A stretch of DNA of 64,000 nt, taken from Halobacteriovoraceae bacterium (GTDB taxonomy: Bacteria; Bdellovibrionota; Bacteriovoracia; Bacteriovoracales; Bacteriovoracaceae). Below are positions 1 through 8,233 of this stretch, piece after piece. The stretch is taken from positions 868,001-932,000 of the forward strand of contig JACKAJ010000016.1 in NCBI GenBank assembly GCA_020635135.1, written 5' to 3'. Below the pieces are notes generated by a model that saw nothing but the letters and a program-made list of their open reading frames with translations, searched no databases and was not told where the DNA came from. The stretch's first letter is position 1, and each line of letters starts with the position of its first letter. The translations under genes were made by a program, and so were the position numbers.

Positions 1-1743
1 CTTCTTTTTCTCTGCGCTTTTTCTTTTTATCTCGCGTAAAATTTCAGTAGCTTCCTTATAATAGATATTGAGCTTTTCAACTTCTTTTTCCAGCGCTTCA
101 TTCTGGGAATCTCTTTGGTCATTGAGATCAGAGATCTTCTTCGACTCTTCTCGAATTTGCTCCAGCTTCATTGTCAGTTCATTTTTACTTTTGCTAAGCT
201 TATTGCACTCACTTTCGAGTTGTTTGTTTTTTGCATCATACTCTCGAATACTTTCCTTGATGTCTTCAATGTTTTGATTAAGCTCTTGAACCTCAAGGCG
301 TTTTTCATCCATTAATTTTTGGAGTGCTTGGTTTTCATCGAGAATTATTGATTTTTCGAGCTTTTCTTGTTCAACGTCTCTTCTTCTTTCGAGTATTTTA
401 GTTTCTTCCTGCTCAATCTTAATTTTTAAACGTTGAACTTCTTCATGCCCTGCATTTTGCTCTAGCTTTAGCTCTTGAATAACGTTTTCCAAAACAAACA
501 CTTCACTTTCTTTTTGTTTAAAATCATTTCCAAGTGCCGAATTTTGTTTTTTATATCTCTCGATATTATTCTGTAATTCATTTTTTTGACTTGCGAGTTC
601 TGCCATGGATTTTTCCATGTCATTATTCTTACTTTTGAGTGCTCTTTTATCTGCCTCAAGATTATCATAATAAGCTTGGACCTCATCAAAGCTTAAAAGA
701 AGCTTTGTTTTTTCAATGCTTAGCTTGTTTTCTTTTTCTTTTAGCTCGTTTAATTGAGATGATGCTTGGTTAACTTGCTTCGACTTTTCTTTATTTTCAA
801 GACTTAGTCTTTCGATTTCGGAATTGAGCTCTTCTGAATTTTTTGAAAGATTTCGAATTTCTTCACTGAGTTCTGTTATTTCAGTTTCCAGTGATGAATT
901 ATTTTTCTGCAAATCTTCAATTTGAGAATGCGAATTCTCTCGCACATCAAGAAGTTCTTTCCTCTGTGCTTCTAGATTCTCTTTAGATCGAAGTCTATCA
1001 TTCTTTTGCTCTTCTTTTTCAGAGATCCTCTTTTGCATAAGAACTAAATTCTCTTGCAATGAATTTATTTCAGAATCAATTTTATTTTGCTGGTACTGAA
1101 GATTGACAAGCTGGGATTCTCTTTCTTTTATTTCATTTTCAAGATTATCTTTCTTAACCTTCAACTCTTCGAGTTTCGCAGCTTCTTCTCGGACCACGCT
1201 ATTTTTCTTTTCAATAACAAAATTCTTTTGTTTAAGTTTACTCTCAAGACTTAAGAGTATTTTCTCTTTATCTTTTATCGCTTCGATAGTCTTCTGAAGC
1301 TCTACATCTATTTTGATCGATTCTTTTTGCTTTTCCTCACACTCGATTTTGAGATCTTCTATTAATCCCAATAGTTGAGGCTTATTTTTCAAAAGTTCAT
1401 TTTGTTTTTCATTATTTTCATGAATTTCACTATTAAGTCTCTCAATGTCATTCTCAAAATTCTTATTGACTTCAATCTGTTCGTTTAAGTTTTTTTCAGC
1501 AATTTCATTTTCTTTTGAAACTAAATTCAGACGTTTTTCTAAATCCTTCTTAGCTTTTGCTAAGAGGGAATTTTGTTTTTTCCTTTTTTTAACGAGCTCA
1601 ACAGTTGTGAATTTATTATTTTCAATTTTCTCGATCTCAGATTTCAAGTTCTCAATTTCTTCGAACTGTCGTAAAATCGACAATCGCAAGTTTTCGGAGT
1701 TCTTGGACGTAGAACTTTCCTTTGAAAAAATAAATAAGCTCAT
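1..1743 (-). CDS. Long coiled-coil protein, N-terminal part (runs off the left edge)
   Basis: The minus-strand frame starting with ATG at 1743 stays open for all 581 codons to the window edge, so the gene is partial at its C-terminus. The start MSLFIFSKESSTSKNSENL is preceded by AGGAAGG six bases upstream, a good ribosome binding site. From about residue 20 onward the protein is almost entirely Glu, Lys, Leu, Asn, Gln and Ser in heptad-like order (for example EEIENLKSEIEKIENN), which indicates one very long alpha-helical coiled coil of SMC/myosin/Bre5-like appearance. There is no signal peptide, membrane segment or Walker A motif in the visible part, so an SMC ATPase is not supported. A cytoskeletal or structural scaffold role is a guess; database hits to such sequences are usually compositional. 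Divergent from lspA. Confidence 0.8.
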   Translation of the reverse strand, partial: MSLFIFSKESSTSKNSENLRLSILRQFEEIENLKSEIEKIENNKFTTVELVKKRKKQNSLLAKAKKDLEKRLNLVSKENEIAEKNLNEQIEVNKNFENDIERLNSEIHENNEKQNELLKNKPQLLGLIEDLKIECEEKQKESIKIDVELQKTIEAIKDKEKILLSLESKLKQKNFVIEKKNSVVREEAAKLEELKVKKDNLENEIKERESQLVNLQYQQNKIDSEINSLQENLVLMQKRISEKEEQKNDRLRSKENLEAQRKELLDVRENSHSQIEDLQKNNSSLETEITELSEEIRNLSKNSEELNSEIERLSLENKEKSKQVNQASSQLNELKEKENKLSIEKTKLLLSFDEVQAYYDNLEADKRALKSKNNDMEKSMAELASQKNELQNNIERYKKQNSALGNDFKQKESEVFVLENVIQELKLEQNAGHEEVQRLKIKIEQEETKILERRRDVEQEKLEKSIILDENQALQKLMDEKRLEVQELNQNIEDIKESIREYDAKNKQLESECNKLSKSKNELTMKLEQIREESKKISDLNDQRDSQNEALEKEVEKLNIYYKEATEILREIKRKSAEKKK

Positions 1744-1977
1744 TTTGGACCTTCCTAGCCTCTAATTAGGTATTTAGGGATATCTATATAATAATGTCGG
1801 ATAAAGAAATTTTAGTGAACATGGAAAATATCTCCTGTGCGGAGATCCGTCAATTTAGTTCTTTTATTTTAGTAACTTAAACTAACTATCGAGATGAGAA
1901 GTGATACGTTTTTTAGAACTAAACAGATTGAAACTTAAGTGTTTCAGTTATATTCTTAAACTACAGGGGTCACCATT
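1744..1977. promoter_or_regulatory. Divergent intergenic region between the coiled-coil gene and lspA
   Basis: This 234-bp AT-rich gap separates two divergent genes. It holds a small hairpin, ATCTCC-TGTGC-GGAGAT at 1830-1846, with no T-run after it, so it is not a terminator and could be an operator or leader structure. A 19-codon reading frame at 1821-1880 lacks a ribosome binding site and is not called as a gene. Confidence 0.4.
1928..1956 (+). promoter_or_regulatory. Putative sigma70-type promoter for lspA
   Basis: TTGAAA (1928-1933) and TATTCT (1951-1956) are separated by 17 bases. They match the -35 and -10 consensus at 5/6 and 4/6 positions. Transcription would begin near 1963, leaving a very short leader that contains the AGGGG ribosome binding site at 1965-1969. 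This is a pattern match only. Confidence 0.4.
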
Positions 1978-2511
1978 TTGAACAATATGAAACAAAAACT
2001 CTCGACTATTCTGCCGATTTTATTTTCGACTGTCCTCTTTGATCAACTCACAAAGATTTGGGCCAAAGCTTATTTGAAAGATCAAAGGTCTTTTCATTAC
2101 CTCTACGATAGCATTCGAATTGTGTACGCTGAAAATAAGGGCGCCTTTTTGAGTTTTGGGTCTTCACTCCCCGACCATGCCCGTTTTCTCATTTTTAGCA
2201 TTATAACAGGACTCGTCTTGGTCGTTGGTACGTTTCTCTTGATTCGCTCCAAAACTATTTCAAAAACTGATTTGATTTGCTTTTCGTTTATTCTCGGTGG
2301 TGGTTTTGGAAACCTCATCGATCGGGCTTTTTACGGTTATGTTGCTGACTTTATGAATGTTGGGATCGGTTCACTTCGAACTGGAATTTTTAACGTCGCC
2401 GACATGGCCATTACTTTTGCAGTTATTTACATGGTCTATGATGGGATTGTGAATAAGAAAAAAAAAGACAATCAGGTTAATTCACAAGAGGCTTCAAAGA
2501 AATCCAATTAA
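1978..2511 (+). CDS. lspA: Lipoprotein signal peptidase (signal peptidase II)
   Basis: Inner-membrane aspartyl protease that removes the signal peptide from diacylglyceryl-modified prolipoproteins. The 177-aa product has the family's usual length and four hydrophobic segments. Family motifs are visible: AENKGAFLSFG (51-61), the GNLIDR box with catalytic Asp115, YVADF (121-125), and FNVADMAI with catalytic Asp142; both aspartates sit one residue from their positions in the E. coli enzyme. The start is TTG at 1978, with AGGGG (1965-1969) eight bases upstream. The ATG three codons later at 1987 is 17 bases from that site and less likely. The C-terminus is a Lys/Asn/Ser-rich tail. The last 35 bp overlap the convergent gene at 2477-3997. 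Confidence 0.96.
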   Translation: MNNMKQKLSTILPILFSTVLFDQLTKIWAKAYLKDQRSFHYLYDSIRIVYAENKGAFLSFGSSLPDHARFLIFSIITGLVLVVGTFLLIRSKTISKTDLICFSFILGGGFGNLIDRAFYGYVADFMNVGIGSLRTGIFNVADMAITFAVIYMVYDGIVNKKKKDNQVNSQEASKKSN

Positions 2512-3997
2512 ACTTTAAATCACCAGGGATCAGGTTTTCACAAACTGATTCATAACTTTCATTACATTGATTGAGAACTAAAAAATTTTCGACCAAACGG
2601 TCATAGGTTTCCTTAGAAAAGCCATAAGGATAAAGATATTTTCTCATAAAGGAATACATATAAAGCTCACCCTCTGGTGGGTCTTTAAGGTAACTATTCT
2701 CGTAGTAATTTTTTTCAAAAAGCCTTCCTTCTACTTCAACAATTTTATAAGGAGATGAAGCAGAGAATTCATTAAAAGCTATCGTACTCGAAGGATTGAT
2801 AATATTTTTCTCCCACTTTTTCCAATGTTCAAAAGTTTGATAAATATCAAAATCGGTATACTGATCGAGAAGTTCACGGTATTTTCGCAAATCGACGTGT
2901 TCATTGACTGCGACAAAATCGACCATGTTGTCGTAAGACTGAAAGACTTGACGGACCAATCGCAAGCATTGGGTCGGTTCTGCATTTTGAAAGCTGTGAA
3001 AGGGTGCATTTTTTTGATATTTGATTCGACTAAGAGTATCTTTTTCTGTTCTCATAAAAAGCCCATCATAAAAGTTCTTAATGCAAAAAACATCCATTCC
3101 ATATTCATAAGATTTAGGTGCGGCATTATAGGAAACGGCTCCAAAAGTTCTTTTCCAAACTGTTGAATAGTCTTTTCTTAGATTCGCCATGGCGGAGTTT
3201 TTCTTCGTAGCAAGTTTTTGTTGCCACGTATTCCCATTCTCTCCCCAAATTTTATTTCTCATCTCGGATTCTTCAATTTTCTTAATAAAAATCCCTAAAC
3301 TTAAGGCCAGATTCAAATTCTCATCATTTCTAAGCCTATTAAATATCTTGAGAACAAGAGCGTTCTTTTCTGCAACACTTTGAGATGAAGATAATTTATT
3401 TTTTGAAAAGAAATCTTTAATTTCTTGGATTGAATGAAAGTCTTTAAAAAATCTCTGATCAATTAGCTTTTGAAAGGCATTTGTGTGTCTTTCATTGGTA
3501 AGAACTTTATTGAGATAGAAAAGGGCTGTTTCATAATTAATTTGCCCAATCCCTAAATCCACATAATATGGTTTCGGACCAGATTTGGAATTATAATAAA
3601 GAGGCTTGGCTTCGGAGTAATTGCCTGCGCAATAGCGATCTCTTCCGTTTTCAGTTCCTCCACAGACACTTTCACAAAAAAGCGATTCCTTCTGAAGAAT
3701 GCCCATCCAATAACCGATATCGAAACGCGAAGAGTACTCAAAAGCTTCAGCAATGGTCACAATTTTTGAAGCGAGCTTATAAGTTCTTTCGATTTTCACC
3801 TTTTCACGCTCGGCACTCGATAGCTTTTCTAACCCTTCAAATCGCCATTTTCCTTTCAATATTTTGCACATCCGCTTATTCGTATTTTGAACCACATAAA
3901 CCTGATAACCAAGAAAGTCCTCGGTGATCTGCTGTTCGTTGGAAGCCCAGAGACAAGGGCTCAAAAACATAAAAAAGATTAGGAATCTTAAGCACAT
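2477..3997 (-). CDS. Exported lytic-transglycosylase-like protein (SLT/lysozyme-like domain)
   Basis: A 506-aa protein with an N-terminal hydrophobic signal peptide (about 1-18; LSPC is not a proper lipobox, so type I cleavage near WAS-N is more likely). The central part has the motif series of SLT-type lytic transglycosylases: a Glu in LQKESLF (Glu104) as candidate catalytic acid, DLGIGQIN (147-154) matching the usual G-L-x-Q-I, and AVSYNAAPKSYEYG (287-300) matching the usual A-Y-N-A-G-P. A Cys-rich insert (FCESVCGGTENGRDRYC) between the first two motifs and long regions on both sides are not typical of the family. It probably cleaves peptidoglycan in the periplasm; the fold assignment is from motifs only. 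Its 3' end overlaps that of lspA by 35 bp, with no room for a terminator between the convergent genes. Confidence 0.65.
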   Translation of the reverse strand: MCLRFLIFFMFLSPCLWASNEQQITEDFLGYQVYVVQNTNKRMCKILKGKWRFEGLEKLSSAEREKVKIERTYKLASKIVTIAEAFEYSSRFDIGYWMGILQKESLFCESVCGGTENGRDRYCAGNYSEAKPLYYNSKSGPKPYYVDLGIGQINYETALFYLNKVLTNERHTNAFQKLIDQRFFKDFHSIQEIKDFFSKNKLSSSQSVAEKNALVLKIFNRLRNDENLNLALSLGIFIKKIEESEMRNKIWGENGNTWQQKLATKKNSAMANLRKDYSTVWKRTFGAVSYNAAPKSYEYGMDVFCIKNFYDGLFMRTEKDTLSRIKYQKNAPFHSFQNAEPTQCLRLVRQVFQSYDNMVDFVAVNEHVDLRKYRELLDQYTDFDIYQTFEHWKKWEKNIINPSSTIAFNEFSASSPYKIVEVEGRLFEKNYYENSYLKDPPEGELYMYSFMRKYLYPYGFSKETYDRLVENFLVLNQCNESYESVCENLIPGDLKFNWISLKPLVN

Positions 3998-4135
3998 AAG
4001 CTCTATGCTATGCCAATTTGCTGCCAGTTCCTAGCACGGAGCCCTGCCCCTATATTTTATTCACAGTCTCTTGTAGAGAATCCAGACATCGTTTATTGTA
4101 AAGCCGGTAATTTCGCTTACAGGAGTATAAGCCCC

Positions 4136-4552
4136 ATGAAAAAAGTTCTTTTTGCCATTCTTGTTTTCACTAGCCTACAGGGCTTTTCACAAGAAATGAG
4201 TTCAGAAAATGTTAAATCTCTTAAAGTTTTAAGTGATGCTACTCTTCTCGATGGCATGGTTCTCCAGAACAAAGATATTCTCTATCTCGACGAACAAGCT
4301 GTTCGTTGTACAATTGACATCGGAAATGACCAGATCGACATCAAAGAAGGTCGTGAATATGCTACGACTGTAAAAAAGAAATCAATTAGTTTCCTTTTTA
4401 GAAGCGGTTATAAATACGTCATCAAAGTTGATCATATTCTCATCCATACTATTGAGTGTTCAAAATTTGGAGCGACTCCTTACAGCTACGCAGAAGAAAT
4501 CAGCAAAGATGAGCTGCAAGAGACTCTTGGGTCACTCTTTAAAGTTCAGTAA
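4136..4552 (+). CDS. Small exported protein of unknown function
   Basis: The reading frame is open from 4010, but the supported start is ATG 4136: it has AGGAG at 4121-4125 ten bases upstream and begins a typical signal peptide (MKKVLFAILVFTSLQGFSQ, cleavage probably after GFS or FSQ). The product is 138 aa. The mature part is rich in charged residues, has only two Cys (in VRCTIDI and IHTIECSKF) and looks like a small beta-rich periplasmic domain. I do not recognise the family. It stands alone, about 100 bp before the acyltransferase-like gene, and shows no copy of the TATTC-N6-GAATA repeat upstream. Confidence 0.65.
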   Translation: MKKVLFAILVFTSLQGFSQEMSSENVKSLKVLSDATLLDGMVLQNKDILYLDEQAVRCTIDIGNDQIDIKEGREYATTVKKKSISFLFRSGYKYVIKVDHILIHTIECSKFGATPYSYAEEISKDELQETLGSLFKVQ

Positions 4553-4618
4553 TTTCCTAGAAAGCTATATTTTGCCGGTATTCTAATTTATCTCAAAAGT
4601 CTTTAATCTATTTCTAGA

Positions 4619-4634
4619 TATTCCGCCCGGAATA
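4619..4634. promoter_or_regulatory. Inverted-repeat operator candidate, site 1
   Basis: TATTCCGCCCGGAATA is a perfect palindrome (TATTCC-GCCC-GGAATA) ending 23 bp before the chosen start of the acyltransferase-like gene. The same TATTC-N6-GAATA pattern recurs at 7173-7188 and 8199-8214. All three read ATATTCC-N5-GAATA on the plus strand. Confidence 0.65.
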
Positions 4635-4657
4635 AAACAGCATCAAAAGGAATGGCC

Positions 4658-5419
4658 ATGCCTAAGTATAAAGTTCTTGTAATCGACAACATTTTGTCTA
4701 ATTGGAAAAACCCGACTGTTCAAAACCTCTATTCTCAAATTATTGATATTAAATACACTTCCTATAGGAAGGTGTATGGGAAATACATTGCGCCTTTTGA
4801 TACAACTGATTTTTTTGGAACTCATGTCATTCTCTTGAAAAAATTTAATAACGAATATGTCCCGCTTTTTACTTACAAAACAGTGACCTCTGCAAACTGT
4901 AAAAAATATGGGATTACATTCCCGGGCTTGGCGCTCGTTAAAAACGATGGGACAGCTCCTTCTATTGAAGCCATGAAGAGCTTGCTCGATCAATGTAGCC
5001 GATCACACCAAGATATTTCTTATGAAGCAGGTTGGGCCATTCAGAATCAATTTCGAAAAACTCACACCAGTGCAGGAGATGCTCAAAAAGTTCGCGATCT
5101 TCTTTTTTCTATTGTCGTCAATCATCACCGTGAGTTTAAAATTCCTCACATGGTTGCTTGTGGAGTTATTAAGGTTAAAACGGATCACGTTTTTAAAAAG
5201 ATGGGAATGCACCCACTTTGTGATAATGCTATTTTTAAGCAATCCAACGTAGGCAATGAAGAAATTCAAGTGCTGCATACTTCGAAATTCTCTGACTATG
5301 CTTACCAACAAGCTGATGAATATAAGGAACTTTGGGATGAGAAAGTCTATATTGCGGAAGATAGTAACTACTTGCCTCAAGAATATACTTTTATAAATGA
5401 GTTAAAGGTTGCTGCTTAA
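4658..5419 (+). CDS. GNAT-fold acyltransferase-like protein, possible N-acyl signal synthase
   Basis: Two Met codons lie six bases apart (4652, 4658). AAAAGGA at 4645-4651 touches the first but sits six bases from the second, so ATG 4658 (MPKYKVLVID, 253 aa) is preferred. There is no signal peptide, so the protein is cytoplasmic. Residues about 34-75 (TSYRKVYGKYIAPFDTTDFFG, then HVILLKK and PLFTYK) resemble the R...F..D..D..H strand pattern of acyl-homoserine-lactone synthases and FeeM-type N-acyl amino acid synthases. Residues about 119-187 (ISYEAGWAI, DLLFSIVVNHHREFKI, VACGVIKVKTDHVFKKMGMHP) match the later strands and helix of a GNAT fold. Function is inferred from weak motif resemblance; another N-acyltransferase is equally possible. 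It has operator site 1 upstream and overlaps the convergent regulator gene by 4 bp. Confidence 0.5.
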   Translation: MPKYKVLVIDNILSNWKNPTVQNLYSQIIDIKYTSYRKVYGKYIAPFDTTDFFGTHVILLKKFNNEYVPLFTYKTVTSANCKKYGITFPGLALVKNDGTAPSIEAMKSLLDQCSRSHQDISYEAGWAIQNQFRKTHTSAGDAQKVRDLLFSIVVNHHREFKIPHMVACGVIKVKTDHVFKKMGMHPLCDNAIFKQSNVGNEEIQVLHTSKFSDYAYQQADEYKELWDEKVYIAEDSNYLPQEYTFINELKVAA

Positions 5420-6288
5420 TTAAGGCATTTTTCGTATTCAGGAACTTCGATACGATAACGAGTCATCTTGTCTCCTGAATGTTCACAATGAGTGATATGA
5501 ACATTGGCCGGCTCTGCGCCAATATAGCAAGGAAATGTTGAGAGGACTCCTGCTTTGGTATAGGCAACACTCGTAGTGCCTTTGCCTTGAAAATTTTGAA
5601 GTTCTTCATTCACCTCTTTTTTGAGGTGTTCGCGAAAATAAATTTCATTGCCGTGAATATTTTCAATTTCGTAAGTATAATTTTCGTCAAATCTCTTCGA
5701 AAACTCTTCTGCCACAGCCATATAAACTTCTTGAGGTGTTCGAAAACTCGCTAGCGTTTTACCCAGATCGTTTTCTGCGTTGCTTTGAAATGAGTTAGCT
5801 CCCATTCCAAAGAAAAAACTCTTAGGAAATTCTTTTTTGTCGAAATATTTACAGAGATCATGAATAAAATAAAGATTTATCTTTCCATCGGGATCAGAGA
5901 AATACCCTTCGTGGATTTGAAAATAGCGCAATAGCATGATCTTATTGTGCCAACCAATAGATTTCTCGATATAATCTAAAAGATTAATAATTGTTCTATG
6001 ACGGCTATGTTTGGCCCAAGAATATTTCTGTGGTAAAAGCTCACATTTCCCTAGATAGTAATCGGCAGCAACAGTACTATCAACATTTTTGAAGCATAGA
6101 CTTTCAATGGTGACATTAAATTTTTCTGAAATATTAATAACGACATCTAAGGGAAGATCATCTAAGTTTTCTTTGCATTTTATAAATGATTCTTTTTTTA
6201 ATTCACAAACTTCAGCAAACTCATTGTCTCGCAAATTAGTGGCCCACTGAAGTTTATTAATGTTATCCCACAGAGTGTGTTTTATCAT
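5416..6288 (-). CDS. Regulator-like protein with degenerate HTH and putative ligand-sensing C-terminus
   Basis: The 290-aa product starts at ATG 6286-6288, overlapping the TGA of the upstream XRE regulator gene in an ATGA junction, so the two are probably translationally coupled. Residues about 6-66 have the helical layout of an XRE-type HTH (NEFAEVCELKKESFIKCKENL) but weak match to consensus. The C-terminal ~100 residues contain GVLSTFPCYIGAEPANVHITH, then C-E-H-S-G-D (Cys268 to Asp273) and RYRIEV, a pattern reminiscent of V4R-like or other small-molecule-binding domains that end in C-x(3)-G-D and a beta strand. I infer a sensor partner of the upstream regulator. The domain assignment is tentative. 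Its 3' end meets the acyltransferase gene head-on. Confidence 0.5.
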   Translation of the reverse strand: MIKHTLWDNINKLQWATNLRDNEFAEVCELKKESFIKCKENLDDLPLDVVINISEKFNVTIESLCFKNVDSTVAADYYLGKCELLPQKYSWAKHSRHRTIINLLDYIEKSIGWHNKIMLLRYFQIHEGYFSDPDGKINLYFIHDLCKYFDKKEFPKSFFFGMGANSFQSNAENDLGKTLASFRTPQEVYMAVAEEFSKRFDENYTYEIENIHGNEIYFREHLKKEVNEELQNFQGKGTTSVAYTKAGVLSTFPCYIGAEPANVHITHCEHSGDKMTRYRIEVPEYEKCLN

Positions 6289-7151
6289 GCACTATACTCG
6301 ACTCTAATAATACATTCTGGATTTTTATTGAAAAACTTTTTTTCTAAAAAATCACTTGAGTAACGATAATTTTTATCTGCAAGTTTTGGTGTTGATTCCA
6401 ATATCGTTTGAAAAAAATTAAAATAGAAATTTTTCAATTTCGTAAAATCAAAAGTTGATAATTCCTCAATTGGATCAATCTTAATTTCGATTTTATCTTT
6501 GGACTCTCCAATCACACTCATCTTGAATCCTGAATTATAGCGATCAAAGATATCTATAAAATGCTCAAGAGATTGCTTGGGTCCAAGGTTTTTAAAACAC
6601 CGCGACGAAACTCCATGACAATTGGGATCGAGAACAGCGTCGATTAATTTTTTAAGTTTTTTAGAACCTAAAATTCTTTTATCAATAAGAAATTCGACAA
6701 GCTCAAATTCGAAACGGTAGTTAATAGCATTATCAAAAATTCTAAAATAATCAGAATCCATTTTTTTAAGATCACAAAAATCTTCAAACTCTTTTTCTGA
6801 AAGTTCTTCTACAAATAATTTGCGATAAGGAGAAATCCCTCTCACTCCTACGGTTGAAACTTCTCCCCACTCTTGTGGAATTGAAAAAAGCCCAACTCGG
6901 GAAATATCACTGGTTTTGATGGTCTTAAAATTATCGACGACTCCAAAATAATAGGCGTTCACATCTAGCTTATAAAAATCACAAAACTCAAACCATAAAT
7001 CTGTTTTCGGTATCAAAACTCCATTTTCAATTTTAGACAATGTCCCTTGAGTTAATTGGAGTGAATGACAAGCCTCAACTTGAGAGATGTTATTCATCTT
7101 GCGAGCAGCTCTCAAAAGCCGCCCAATCTTAAAAGCGATTGGCTTTTGCAT
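6285..7151 (-). CDS. XRE-family transcriptional regulator with large C-terminal domain
   Basis: The 288-aa product starts at ATG 7151 with AGAGGG five bases upstream. Residues 8-65 form a clear lambda-repressor-type HTH (KIGRLLRAARKMNNISQVEA, then LTQGTLSKIENGVLIPK). The remaining ~220 residues are not a family I recognise; they share size, general layout and a terminal hydrophobic R-V-E-Y strand (IIRVEYSA versus RYRIEVPEY) with the product of the next gene, suggesting a diverged tandem duplication. The promoter contains a TATTC-N6-GAATA inverted repeat between -35 and -10, the arrangement expected for autorepression. The same repeat precedes the acyltransferase and methyltransferase genes, so this protein is the obvious candidate to bind all three. 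Confidence 0.8.
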   Translation of the reverse strand: MQKPIAFKIGRLLRAARKMNNISQVEACHSLQLTQGTLSKIENGVLIPKTDLWFEFCDFYKLDVNAYYFGVVDNFKTIKTSDISRVGLFSIPQEWGEVSTVGVRGISPYRKLFVEELSEKEFEDFCDLKKMDSDYFRIFDNAINYRFEFELVEFLIDKRILGSKKLKKLIDAVLDPNCHGVSSRCFKNLGPKQSLEHFIDIFDRYNSGFKMSVIGESKDKIEIKIDPIEELSTFDFTKLKNFYFNFFQTILESTPKLADKNYRYSSDFLEKKFFNKNPECIIRVEYSA

Positions 7152-7168
7152 AAAAACCCTCTAGTTTT

Positions 7169-7198
7169 ATTATATTCCTATTAGAATAATTTTGTCGA
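7169..7198 (-). promoter_or_regulatory. Predicted promoter of the XRE regulator operon
   Basis: Read on the minus strand, TCGACA (7198-7193) and a perfect TATAAT (7174-7169) are separated by 18 bases. They lie just upstream of the AGAGGG ribosome binding site of the XRE gene. Confidence 0.6.
7173..7188. promoter_or_regulatory. Inverted-repeat operator candidate, site 2
   Basis: TATTC-CTATTA-GAATA, inside the spacer of the predicted XRE promoter and overlapping its -10 edge, 21 bp upstream of the start codon. It matches sites at 4619-4634 and 8197-8216. Confidence 0.65.
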
Positions 7199-7263
7199 AT
7201 CCCTATTTTCAGTATACAAAGAGAAAACTCTAATTCAAAGACTTCGTGAATGTGTTTGATAGC

Positions 7264-8109
7264 TTAAACTCGTTGAAATGCTGATTTATCAGCACTTTGG
7301 GCCAATCCTAAAATAGTGTTTATGAATTTTTCTTTCTCTTCAATGTGAGGATAGTGGGCTGAATCTTCAAAAATGTGCTCGATCACTTGAGGGAAATATT
7401 GATTAACAAGCTTTCTTTCATTTTTCTTTGAGATAATATTGTCGTGAGAACCAAGAATTAAATGAGCCTCAATAGATGAATTATTGGGGTATTGAAAAGC
7501 TTGGACTCTTCTCATAGTGACAAACGAATTGTAATCAAATCCATATTCAGGATCTGCATAATGTGAAAAATAGTTTGGCATGACTTCTAGATTTTTCCAG
7601 TAGTAACCTAAGAATCGAGGATTGCTTAAAAGTAACTGAAATCCTTCTTCAAGTTCTTCAGTCATTTTGCCATCAAAGTTTTCTAAGATCTCAGTTAGCC
7701 TGGTTGCTGCTTTTATTTCTTGATTATTAAAATAGTCATCGCGACCAATCGTTAACATATTGATATCCGCTGCTGGTAAATCTAAATCTGGAGCAATTAA
7801 GTAGACTTTTGAAATACTCTCTTGAAAATTTAAAGCTAAATGGCTCACGGAATGGCATCCAAACGAATGGCCGATAAGAGCAACTTTGTTTTGCCCCTCT
7901 ATTTCTTTTTTAAAGAATTTCTCAAGTTCATTAATATAGTTTTGAAAACAATTTTCGCCAGCAACAAAAGCCGGCCCATCGGGACGCAATACAGAGGGCT
8001 CTTCCCAAAAAGCTATTTCTAGACCGTTTTTCTCAAAAATTGGAGTCAAAATATTTCTTTCTGGATTAGCATTAAAGCCTGGTCCACCATGGAAATAAAG
8101 ATACTTCAT
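7264..8109 (-). CDS. Alpha/beta hydrolase
   Basis: A 281-aa cytoplasmic hydrolase starting at ATG 8109 with AGGAG six bases upstream. It has the family's HGGPG oxyanion loop (7-11), nucleophile elbow GHSFG with Ser82, a catalytic Asp in LGSHDNII (Asp223) and a catalytic His in DSAHYPHIEE (His252 most likely). The substrate cannot be told from sequence; family members include esterases, proline iminopeptidases (which share HGGPG) and acyl-homoserine lactonase-like enzymes. It is transcribed divergently from the methyltransferase, and operator site 3 lies between them. With an acyltransferase and regulators nearby, hydrolysis of an acylated metabolite is a reasonable hypothesis and nothing more. 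Confidence 0.85.
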   Translation of the reverse strand: MKYLYFHGGPGFNANPERNILTPIFEKNGLEIAFWEEPSVLRPDGPAFVAGENCFQNYINELEKFFKKEIEGQNKVALIGHSFGCHSVSHLALNFQESISKVYLIAPDLDLPAADINMLTIGRDDYFNNQEIKAATRLTEILENFDGKMTEELEEGFQLLLSNPRFLGYYWKNLEVMPNYFSHYADPEYGFDYNSFVTMRRVQAFQYPNNSSIEAHLILGSHDNIISKKNERKLVNQYFPQVIEHIFEDSAHYPHIEEKEKFINTILGLAQSADKSAFQRV

Positions 8110-8196
8110 TTCAAACTCCTATGCGTCAAAATCCGGCAAAATAACCCTTTTGATTAATTTAAAAGGTACATTAAAATAAAAATCAATTCAAACCCC

Positions 8197-8216
8197 AATA
8201 TTCCACTATGAATATT
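8197..8216. promoter_or_regulatory. Inverted-repeat operator candidate, site 3
   Basis: AATATTC-CACTAT-GAATATT, a perfect 7-6-7 inverted repeat in the 124-bp divergent intergenic region. The TATTC..GAATA core ends 19 bp before the methyltransferase start codon and 89 bp upstream of the hydrolase start. It is the longest-armed of the three sites. Confidence 0.7.
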
Positions 8217-8233
8217 CTACAGAGGAGAAACAC

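Noticed and set aside
1821..1880. Leader peptide of 19 codons upstream of lspA
   Set aside because: No Shine-Dalgarno sequence and no regulatory codon pattern.
4010..4135. N-terminal extension of the small exported protein
   Set aside because: The extension would bury a good signal peptide inside the protein, and the only good ribosome binding site precedes ATG 4136.
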